From Cytophagales bacterium (GTDB taxonomy: Bacteria > Bacteroidota > Bacteroidia > Cytophagales > Cyclobacteriaceae): DNA of 32,424 nt. Of the stretch, positions 26,246 through 32,424 are shown piece after piece (the first letter of the stretch is position 1; each line of letters opens with the position of its first letter). The stretch is from positions 1-32,424 of the forward strand of contig SXYU01000065.1 in the NCBI GenBank assembly GCA_005788235.1. The letters are read 5' to 3'. A program made the translations under genes and the position numbers. The notes under the pieces are model-generated. The model searched no databases, was not told the DNA's origin, and saw only the letters and a program-made list of their open reading frames with translations.

Positions 26246-27136
26246 GTGAGAGTTAGACTGATATTTTCCTTAAAAAACAAAGGGTCTTTTTTGCCCTTCC
26301 ATCACCAGTATATCCTGGCCCAATTCCTGAAAGGACTGATCATCAAAGGAGGAAGGGAAGATTTCTACAACTATAATTTCTTTAATTTCTCGGGGTTAAA
26401 GGGACAGACCAAGGTCAGCCGTAGTGGGTTACACTACTACTCTAGTTTGGTGACACTCGTCCTTTCCTCTCAAAGTGAAGAATTGATTGATTATTTGCTA
26501 GAACAAGTATTTGCAGCTCCAAAAATTGAGCTTGGCAATTTGATTCTTTCCCCAGAGTACACCGAACTAGAGATGGAACCCACTTTGGAAGTTTCAAATA
26601 AGTTTGTCTGCATCTCTCCTTTGGTGCTCATCACTCCCGCATTCAATGAAGAAGCGGGGAAGCGATTTATCAATCCAGATAGTGACGAGTTTTCTGATTT
26701 GTTGTACGAATCAACTTTGACCAGAATGGAAAAATCAGGATGGTATACCCCAGAACAAATGGAGTCTTTTTTCAAGTTCCAGGTAGTGCCAGACATGGTC
26801 TATGTCAACAAGTTGAAAGAGCAGCAAAAGAAATTTGCACGAATTTATGCCGTTTACGACCTAGATGTGAAATATGAAGTCAGAGGCTACACACTTCCTT
26901 TTACGCTTTACGCAGCTCCTGAAGTACAAGATTTCGTATTTAAGTGTGGACTAGGTGCTTTTACCCACAAGGGTTTTGGGATGATGGACTTGGCTACGCA
27001 TCCTGCCGATAATAAAACAACGCCATACAAATTCAAAAGAGAGGGATTTGTTCCTTACAAATCCACTGTCGATCGAGTGAGACAAAATGTAGCTCCAACA
27101 GAAGAAGAAACAGAGGCTTCCTCAGAGGAAATTTAA
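26246..27136 (+). CDS. Solitary Cas6-like RAMP protein, likely lacking the catalytic-loop histidine
   Basis: A 296-residue protein with Cas6 features in order. The N-terminal strand/helix has LPFHHQYILAQFLKG (16-30), like the LPxxYQ opening. FNFS (46-49) matches the FTFS strand, ISPLVLITP (123-131) matches the central signature, and the C-terminal glycine-rich loop is GLGAFTHKGFGM (235-246). Cas6 enzymes cut CRISPR repeat RNA, usually with a histidine in the loop before FTFS (FLHxxG type). Here there is no His between residues 21 and 62 and the loop is short. No array or other cas gene is visible. An acidic, probably disordered tail (about 275-296) is added. It may bind RNA without cutting, or act outside CRISPR. 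Cas6-like assignment is fairly secure; function is not. I chose the first start (GTG at 26246, read as Met). Confidence 0.75.
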   Translation: MRVRLIFSLKNKGSFLPFHHQYILAQFLKGLIIKGGREDFYNYNFFNFSGLKGQTKVSRSGLHYYSSLVTLVLSSQSEELIDYLLEQVFAAPKIELGNLILSPEYTELEMEPTLEVSNKFVCISPLVLITPAFNEEAGKRFINPDSDEFSDLLYESTLTRMEKSGWYTPEQMESFFKFQVVPDMVYVNKLKEQQKKFARIYAVYDLDVKYEVRGYTLPFTLYAAPEVQDFVFKCGLGAFTHKGFGMMDLATHPADNKTTPYKFKREGFVPYKSTVDRVRQNVAPTEEETEASSEEI

Positions 27137-27157
27137 TTTTCTCCTGGCTTTAACAAC

Positions 27158-27194
27158 TAACCCCTAACATGAAAATCTTGGGGGTTATTTTTTT
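27158..27194 (+). terminator. Intrinsic terminator after the Cas6-like gene
   Basis: TAACCCCTAA and TTGGGGGTTA pair over 10 positions (one G-U) around a 10-base loop, followed by seven T. It begins 22 bases past the stop codon. Confidence 0.85.
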
Positions 27195-27335
27195 ATCTGA
27201 TTATCCGATTTTGAACCACTGACCAAAAAAAGCCTGATGTTCAATTAGGTGAGCTGTGGCCTATGGTCTGTGAACGATTATCCGCAGTATTAAATAGGCA
27301 AGCTGAGTCACAATCGTGATTGCGGATAATCAGAT
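27195..27335. repeat. Inverted-repeat element with three copies of GATTATCCG
   Basis: ATCTGATTATCCG (27195-27207) is repeated in perfect inverted form at 27323-27335, spanning 141 bases. A third copy in direct orientation, GATTATCCGCA (27276-27286), is a perfect 11-base inverted partner of 27321-27331, so two alternative stems are possible. Both outer ends are flanked by a run of six or seven T. No protein is encoded. It may be a small non-autonomous (MITE-like) element or a structured intergenic repeat; it sits between two convergent genes. Confidence 0.5.
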
Positions 27336-27354
27336 TTTTTAAATGAAAAATTAA

Positions 27355-28623
27355 TCAGAGCCTTCTCCTATTGGGTTGCAGGTACACATACCCGACCAAC
27401 TGATCGTAGCGAGATCCAAGTGCTCGGTAATACACCAGAATCTCGTACTCATTCTCAGTTTGAAAATAACTCCCTTCTAAGGACTCAAAATCTAATTTCC
27501 CAGCTCCGAGATCTATTGCATATTGGTAGTCATACCATCCTTGCTTCAAAAGTAAGGAGGTGCTGTAGACACGCTTCTTGGCATCATAGACTAAGGTAGC
27601 TTCAGGTACTTTACCCCATTGACTTAGAGCGCCCATCAGTTTAATGGTTTTTCCTGGTAGATCATTCAAGTAAAAGGTAGTATAGATGTATTCACTTTCC
27701 ACTTCTGGGTCCCCTCCAGGCCTATCGTTCGTTTGTACTACATATTGCCCATTCAGGTCCAAATATTGTGCATAAGCTCCACTAGGACGAGGAAGATCTA
27801 CCCTTGCCTCAGCTGAAATTAACGATTCTTCTACCTTGATCGAGGCCACATTGACGCCTGTGGCGCGAATAAACCGTAAGTCTAAAAATCGAAACTCATT
27901 GCCCGCTCGAAAAGTGCTCTCCCCTTCAAATGGTTCGTAGCGAATCAACTTTGAGTTCTGGTTCAAAAAGGTGGGTTTGGAGAGGAACTTAACATTATCC
28001 CAGCGTTGATTTTGACGCATGTAAACCTTCACTTGGGCAAGAGGATCGATTACCTCTAGGTTGCTGTAATTCACCGTTGCATTGATTTGCTGCAAGGCCC
28101 GCCGATCTTCAGTCTGCACTGGAGGCACCAATTGTGCGCCGACCACAGCTAGATTCTCTACGATCATAAACCTCCGCGTGAAGATGACTGCGTTTTCATC
28201 TCGGTTCTTGTAAACTTTCAATAGGTAATTTCCAGATTTACTCACGCGAGGAATGGTGAATGAGTACCGGATATAGGGTACTCGCGTATTCACAGAGTAG
28301 GCATAATCCAATACATTGTACTCGTTAAATGCTAGCGAAAAATCAGTGTCTTTTAAGGCTGATTTTTTCCAATCTGCATCACAATGCACCAATTTGGCAG
28401 TATACAACTCGGGATCATAAGACAAATCATCAAACCACACCAGCAAAGACTTTGAATCAGTCAAGGAGATCACAGGAGAAAGTAACTGGCTTTCTGTCCC
28501 TGCACCCTGAGGGAAGATACGAACCGATAAAATATGATCGACGAATACTTTATCTTCTAGAACCTGTGCATTTATCCTTAATGTCAAGGTGATGAAGAGA
28601 ATAAAAATGAACCGTAATTTCAT
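27355..28623 (-). CDS. Type IX secretion system plug protein (DUF5103)
   Basis: A 422-residue secreted protein with signal peptide (MKLRFIFILFITLTLRINAQ) that matches the DUF5103 family (PF17116). Recognisable segments are SLLVWFDDLSYDPELYTAKL near residue 60, NEYNVLDYAYSVNTRVPYIR near 105, SGNYLLKVY near 130 and NLEVIDPLAQVKVYMRQNQRW near 190. In Flavobacterium johnsoniae a protein of this family plugs the SprA translocon of the T9SS on its periplasmic face. The rest of the T9SS is not in the window. The gene starts 14 bases after the ABC-F stop, so it is probably the second gene of that transcript. The start is the signal-peptide ATG. Confidence 0.85.
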   Translation of the reverse strand: MKLRFIFILFITLTLRINAQVLEDKVFVDHILSVRIFPQGAGTESQLLSPVISLTDSKSLLVWFDDLSYDPELYTAKLVHCDADWKKSALKDTDFSLAFNEYNVLDYAYSVNTRVPYIRYSFTIPRVSKSGNYLLKVYKNRDENAVIFTRRFMIVENLAVVGAQLVPPVQTEDRRALQQINATVNYSNLEVIDPLAQVKVYMRQNQRWDNVKFLSKPTFLNQNSKLIRYEPFEGESTFRAGNEFRFLDLRFIRATGVNVASIKVEESLISAEARVDLPRPSGAYAQYLDLNGQYVVQTNDRPGGDPEVESEYIYTTFYLNDLPGKTIKLMGALSQWGKVPEATLVYDAKKRVYSTSLLLKQGWYDYQYAIDLGAGKLDFESLEGSYFQTENEYEILVYYRALGSRYDQLVGYVYLQPNRRRL

Positions 28624-28637
28624 AAAAATATTGAAAT

Positions 28638-30563
28638 TTAAGCGAGTGTGGCTTGCTGCTGAAGCTGGGAAATTTGATCAACCAACTTCTCCCAAGAGGT
28701 ATTTGCAACTTCAAGTGATTTATCCACTTGTTTGTAGTTAGCTTGGATTTTTTGAGTCTGAGCCTCATCCAAATACAAGGAAGGATCGGCTAGTTTATCC
28801 TCCAACTCCTCCTTTTTTTCTTCAAGCTGACTGATTTCTTTTTCAATCAGTTGCAACTGCTCTTCCAATTTTTTAAGCTCTTTCTTGGCCTGCTGGGCGT
28901 CTTCCTTACTTTTCGGAGGAGCCACTTCTGCCTTTACCTGTTTTTGAATAGGTGCGGAGGAGAACTCTAGCTGCTGACTTCTCCAAAACTCGTATTCCTC
29001 GTAGGTACCAGGGTATTCTTTTATTTCATGCTGCTCAATATACCAAATCTTGTTTGCCACACCTTTGATAAAATGGCGGTCATGGGAAACTGTGATAAAC
29101 GTACCTTCGTACTGCTGCAAGGCTTGAATTAGAATGTTGACCGATTGAAAATCCAAGTGGTTGGTCGGTTCATCAAGCAATAAAAAATTAGCCTCTGAGA
29201 TTAGTGTTTTGGCTAAGGCTACTCGAGATTTTTCTCCTCCTGATAGTACCTTGATTTTCTTGTACACTTCCTCGTTGGAAAACAAAAAACATCCCAGCAC
29301 CCCTCTCAACTCCATTTCTGTCTTCTTACTTCCCGCCTGAGACATTTCTTGAATGATCTCGTTATCCAGCGTCAATGCCTCCAGCTGGTGCTGCGCAAAA
29401 AAAGACTTGATAACATTATGGCCCTCCTGTCGGGAACCCTGAATCAATTCCGTGCCTGCAATGATACGGAGCAGGGTAGACTTTCCTTTTCCATTCGCTC
29501 CAATCAAGGCTATTTTATCTCCGCGCTCAATTCGTGCTACGGTATTTTTTAGAACTGTAAGCACTCCATAAGACTTGGAAACCTGATCTAAAGTCACCAC
29601 ATCGCGACCAGATTTTTGGGAAAACTTAAACTTAAAGTTCACAAAAGCCTCATCATTGACCACTTCATGCACCCGTTCCAGCCTATCCAAGGCCTTGATT
29701 CGGGATTGAACTTGGTTGGACTTGGTTGCCTTGGCGCGAAATCGCTCAATAAATTTCTCAGTTTGCTTGATCATCTGCTGCTGATTTTCAAAGGCGTTTT
29801 GCTGCAGTTCCATGCGGAGTTTTTTCTCCTCTCGATAAAAGGAATAATTGCCCGCATAGGCAGTCAAGGTCTCGTTGGCTACTTCTACTGTGGTACTAAT
29901 ACAGTTGTCCAAAAAAGTTTGATCGTGAGACACCACAATGACCGCCCCCTCATAATTTTTCAAGTAGTTTTCCACCCATTGGATGGATGGAAGGTCAAGG
30001 TGGTTGGTAGGCTCATCCAGCATTAGCAGTGAAGGCTTTTCCAGAAGCAACTTGGCAAGCATAACCCGCATTCTCCAGCCTCCAGAAAATTGTCGTAGTG
30101 GCTTTTGTAGGTCACTGGTTTGAAATCCTATTCCTTCCAGCACCTCTTCCGCCTTTGCCTTTATGGTGTAGCCTTCATTGGACTCAAATCGATCTTGTAA
30201 AAAAGCCAGTTTATTGATTACTTCGTCTGAATAGTCAGTCTCCATTAACTTTAAAACCTGCTCTATCTCACCTTGGATAGCTAAAGTTTCTTTGAAGGCA
30301 GCTAAAGCCACGTCCAAAATGCTATCGTCAGATTGGTAGGAAAGTAAATCCTGATTTAAAAAGCCGAGCGTACAATCTTTTGCCTTTTGTACATCGCCAG
30401 AGGACGGAAGATAATCACCGTTGATGATTTTAAGTAAGGTAGATTTCCCGGTACCATTTTGGCCTACAAGACCAATTTTGTCCTTTGGTTTGATGTGCAA
30501 GTTGGCATTCTCGTATAAAGCACGGCCGCCAATAAAATAAGAGAGGTTACTAATCGATAACAT
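28638..30563 (-). CDS. ABC-F family ATP-binding protein
   Basis: A 641-residue duplicated ATPase without membrane segments. The first domain has Walker A GQNGTGKST (34-42 region), signature FSGGWRMR and Walker B MLDEPTNHLD. The second has GANGKGKST (near 358), LSGGEKSR and LLDEPTNHLD. A linker near 245-300 is rich in Gln/Lys/Arg (QQMIKQTEKFIERFRAKATK). The C-terminal 90 residues (about 550-641) form a Lys/Glu coiled coil (KKELKKLEEQLQLIEKEISQ). ABC-F proteins act on ribosomes as translation factors or antibiotic-resistance proteins; the housekeeping Uup/YheS type is likelier here. A promoter box sits only four bases before the ATG, suggesting a leaderless or near-leaderless mRNA. The T9SS plug gene follows. 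Confidence 0.93.
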   Translation of the reverse strand: MLSISNLSYFIGGRALYENANLHIKPKDKIGLVGQNGTGKSTLLKIINGDYLPSSGDVQKAKDCTLGFLNQDLLSYQSDDSILDVALAAFKETLAIQGEIEQVLKLMETDYSDEVINKLAFLQDRFESNEGYTIKAKAEEVLEGIGFQTSDLQKPLRQFSGGWRMRVMLAKLLLEKPSLLMLDEPTNHLDLPSIQWVENYLKNYEGAVIVVSHDQTFLDNCISTTVEVANETLTAYAGNYSFYREEKKLRMELQQNAFENQQQMIKQTEKFIERFRAKATKSNQVQSRIKALDRLERVHEVVNDEAFVNFKFKFSQKSGRDVVTLDQVSKSYGVLTVLKNTVARIERGDKIALIGANGKGKSTLLRIIAGTELIQGSRQEGHNVIKSFFAQHQLEALTLDNEIIQEMSQAGSKKTEMELRGVLGCFLFSNEEVYKKIKVLSGGEKSRVALAKTLISEANFLLLDEPTNHLDFQSVNILIQALQQYEGTFITVSHDRHFIKGVANKIWYIEQHEIKEYPGTYEEYEFWRSQQLEFSSAPIQKQVKAEVAPPKSKEDAQQAKKELKKLEEQLQLIEKEISQLEEKKEELEDKLADPSLYLDEAQTQKIQANYKQVDKSLEVANTSWEKLVDQISQLQQQATLA

Positions 30564-30567
30564 GGCG

Positions 30568-30575
30568 CAAAAATA
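30568..30575 (-). promoter_or_regulatory. Promoter -7 box abutting the ABC-F start codon
   Basis: The minus strand reads TATTTTTG, an exact TAnnTTTG, with only CGCC between it and the ATG at 30563. If transcription starts about seven bases downstream as usual, the mRNA would begin at or next to the start codon. Confidence 0.55.
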
Positions 30576-30644
30576 ACCAATACTGTCCTTTAATTAGAAT
30601 CATTCTCTGAAGTATTAAATTAAATTTACTCAAAATAAAAGCAA

Positions 30645-31835
30645 ATGATCGCTCTACTTCGTTTCTTCCCTATTCTTTTTGCCGTATTCCTACTTAGCCT
30701 ATCCGCTTGCAAAGAGGATAAAGCAGCATCAGCTACCGGTCTACTTGGTCAAAAAATTTCCATTACGGATGCAAAAGCAGATGTTCAATTGGACAAACTC
30801 CAACTTCCTAAAGGGTTTACCATTGAGGTTTGGGCGGCGGAAGTACCTAATGCGCGCTCCATGGCCCTTTCCGAAAGTGGAATTGTATTTGTTGGCAATC
30901 GGCAGGAAAAAAATGTGTATGCATTGGTAGATGAAAATGGAGATGGTAAGGCAGATAGCAAGTATGTTTTGGCCAATGACCTAAGCATGCCCAATGGAGT
31001 TGCCCTAAAAGATGGAGACCTGTATGTGGCAGAAGTATCACGGATTCTTCGATTCAAGGATATTGAAAACAACCTGACAAACCCTACCTACGAGGTGGTC
31101 TACGATGGCTATCCTGACGAAGCGCACCACGGATGGAAATTCATCGCCTTTGGACCCGATGGCTTACTCTACGTTCCGGTAGGTGCCCCTTGTAATATTT
31201 GCATTTCCGAGGATCCTATTTTCGCGAGCATCACCCGATTGGATGTGAGCAAGCCGGGTGTGAAACCAGAAATCTATGCACATGGTGTTCGTAATTCGGT
31301 AGGAATGACCTGGCATCCAGAGACAAAGGAACTGTGGTTTACCGATAATGGAAGAGACATGATGGGAGATGATGTTCCAGATTGCGAGCTCAATAGGGTT
31401 CAAGAATTTGGGCAAGATTTCGGCTATCCTTTCTGGCATGCGGGTACAGTCCAAGATCCTGAATTTGGGACTGAAGGGCAAGAGGCCTCCTTCTACGTCC
31501 CTCCTGTAGCTAAACTAGGGGCTCATACCGCACCGCTAGGCTTAAGATTTTATACAGGAGATCAATTCCCTACTTCTTATAAAAATCAACTGATCATCGC
31601 CAAACACGGTAGCTGGAATCGAACCAAAAAATCAGGTTATGAATTGGTCGTCGTAAAATTAGATAGCACAGGAACTGCCCTTGGCCAAGAGATTCTAGTA
31701 TCTGGATGGCTTGACCAAGCTTCCCAAGAGGCATGGGGAAGGCCAGTAGACGTGCAACAACTTGAAGATGGCAGCCTACTGATCTCTGATGATGTCGCAA
31801 ATTGCATTTACCGTTTGAGCTATCCCAAGCAATAG
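30645..31835 (+). CDS. PQQ-type sugar/sorbosone dehydrogenase lipoprotein
   Basis: A 396-residue six-bladed propeller protein of the soluble glucose/sorbosone dehydrogenase family. The family pattern is clear: LPKGFTIEVWA near residue 54, NGVALKDGDLYVA near 117, H161-H162 in DEAHHGWKFIAFGPDGLLY (H is the likely catalytic base), HGVRNSVGMTWHP near 220 and the C-terminal ISDDVANCIYRLSY. Characterised relatives use PQQ and calcium to oxidise sugars; cofactor use here is not shown. It has a lipoprotein signal with lipidation cysteine C22 (LLSLSAC). The next residues K-E-D match the Bacteroidota lipoprotein export signal, so it is probably displayed at the cell surface. It diverges from the ABC-F gene. 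Confidence 0.85.
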   Translation: MIALLRFFPILFAVFLLSLSACKEDKAASATGLLGQKISITDAKADVQLDKLQLPKGFTIEVWAAEVPNARSMALSESGIVFVGNRQEKNVYALVDENGDGKADSKYVLANDLSMPNGVALKDGDLYVAEVSRILRFKDIENNLTNPTYEVVYDGYPDEAHHGWKFIAFGPDGLLYVPVGAPCNICISEDPIFASITRLDVSKPGVKPEIYAHGVRNSVGMTWHPETKELWFTDNGRDMMGDDVPDCELNRVQEFGQDFGYPFWHAGTVQDPEFGTEGQEASFYVPPVAKLGAHTAPLGLRFYTGDQFPTSYKNQLIIAKHGSWNRTKKSGYELVVVKLDSTGTALGQEILVSGWLDQASQEAWGRPVDVQQLEDGSLLISDDVANCIYRLSYPKQ

Positions 31836-31870
31836 TATTGCAAGCTGAGAGCGAAAATCCACCTTAGTCA

Positions 31871-31898
31871 AAAAAAAGGCTGTCTCTCGACAGCCTTT
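31871..31898 (-). terminator. Bidirectional terminator between the dehydrogenase and the AarF-like gene
   Basis: AAAGGCTGTC-TCTC-GACAGCCTTT is a perfect 10-pair hairpin. Leftward, the RNA runs into seven U (31871-31877) just after the kinase gene's stop. Rightward it ends in TTTCGTTATTT, so it may also serve the dehydrogenase gene. Confidence 0.85.
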
Positions 31899-31900
31899 CG

Positions 31901-32424
31901 TTATTTAAGCCAATCTGGCTTGGTAGTATCCACTTCAGCTTTAAGCTGGTTCAGTAAATTGTAGAGTCCAAAATAGGTACGGTTGATATACAAACCGTGT
32001 TTGGAGCCTCTCGCCTGCCTTGAACTTCTAAACATCTTGTCATTGGTGATCCGATCCCCAAGCAAGAAGATTTGTTCGAAGTAACTGTCCTCCGCAAAAT
32101 CAAAGTGATCCACATGAAAAGGCTGACCAAGCAAAGAAATCATTTCTGTAAATATGCTTTTGAAATAGGCTTTTTCCTCCTCCGTATCCTTATCAGAAAT
32201 AAATTCAAGCCCATAAAAGATTTGATCCAATTCTTCCGGATTCATCACCAATTCCCGCTTAATCAAAGCAAAATAACCCTGGTAAAAATCTTCAGGAATC
32301 ACCTTGACACAGCCAAAATCGATAATCCCAAGTGTTCCATCCTCTTGAATAATAAAGTTTCCTGGATGAGGATCTGCATGCACCTGCTTCAAGTTATGTA
32401 CTTGGTGGTGGTAAAAATCCCACA
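31901..32424 (-). CDS. AarF/UbiB (ABC1) family kinase-like protein, C-terminal part (runs off right edge)
   Basis: The last 173 codons of an ABC1/ADCK-type atypical kinase. Visible motifs are the catalytic loop HADPHPGNF and the metal-binding IIDFGCVK about 15 residues later, both standard for the family. A helical tail of about 130 residues follows. The reading frame continues open to the window edge (DFYHHQVHNLKQVHAD), so the N-terminal ATP-binding lobe with its KxGQ and Ala-rich loop lies outside. In other bacteria UbiB supports ubiquinone synthesis; Bacteroidota use menaquinone, so the role here may be more general isoprenoid-lipid related. Its stop is at 31901, next to the terminator. 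Confidence 0.88.
   Translation of the reverse strand, partial: WDFYHHQVHNLKQVHADPHPGNFIIQEDGTLGIIDFGCVKVIPEDFYQGYFALIKRELVMNPEELDQIFYGLEFISDKDTEEEKAYFKSIFTEMISLLGQPFHVDHFDFAEDSYFEQIFLLGDRITNDKMFRSSRQARGSKHGLYINRTYFGLYNLLNQLKAEVDTTKPDWLK

Noticed and set aside
26150-27354. CRISPR array near the Cas6-like gene
   Set aside because: Only three short copies of GATTATCCG occur, in mixed orientation with irregular spacing. No regular repeat-spacer pattern is visible here or elsewhere in the window.

Overview
The window looks like a chromosomal, mostly housekeeping segment of a Bacteroidota bacterium of the order Cytophagales. A close relative of Algoriphagus or another Cyclobacteriaceae is my best guess, inferred from gene content only. 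The reasons are TAnnTTTG-type promoter boxes, an almost complete lack of Shine-Dalgarno sequences, many outer-membrane barrels, a type IX secretion (T9SS) plug protein, a PUR/DUF3276 protein, a two-gene methionine synthase and Bacteroidota-style lipoproteins. I see no rRNA, tRNA, phage, transposase or CRISPR array.

Positions 1-8000 read leftward. A SAM-I riboswitch (4411-4509) precedes metH1, metH2 and metF, which overlap and make up the cobalamin-dependent methionine branch. MetF runs off the left edge. Upstream on the same strand lie an internally duplicated outer-membrane barrel, a DUF819 membrane protein and a CoA-type Nudix hydrolase. The 373-base gap beyond (7971-8343) holds a strong leftward terminator with no gene feeding it, which suggests a small RNA or a leader for the Nudix gene.

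Positions 8344-17953 read rightward. First comes a cell-surface set: a PorV-like barrel, a helix-hairpin-helix (HhH) plus barrel protein and a DUF5117-type metalloprotease, closed by a terminator. Next is an M3 oligopeptidase, a PerM/AI-2E-type membrane protein and a TPR lipoprotein, the last two overlapping by 20 bases.

Positions 17982-22735 read leftward: a phosphate-selective-type porin, aconitase and a short LuxC-type acyl-CoA reductase. Divergent from the reductase are a 2[4Fe-4S] ferredoxin, the PUR/DUF3276 protein (probably a TTG start), a second PerM-like protein coupled to the YchF GTPase, and a solitary Cas6-like gene. The Cas6-like protein keeps the RAMP fold signatures but lacks the usual catalytic-loop histidine. 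A short inverted-repeat element (27195-27335) follows it.

The right end holds an ABC-F gene with the T9SS plug gene 14 bases behind it (leftward), a PQQ-type sugar dehydrogenase lipoprotein with a surface-export-like signal (rightward), and the C-terminal part of an AarF/UbiB-type kinase (leftward) that runs off the right edge. The items most worth a second look are the orphan Cas6-like gene, the gene-less terminator at 8023-8051, the barrel duplication and a repeated promoter-like sequence.
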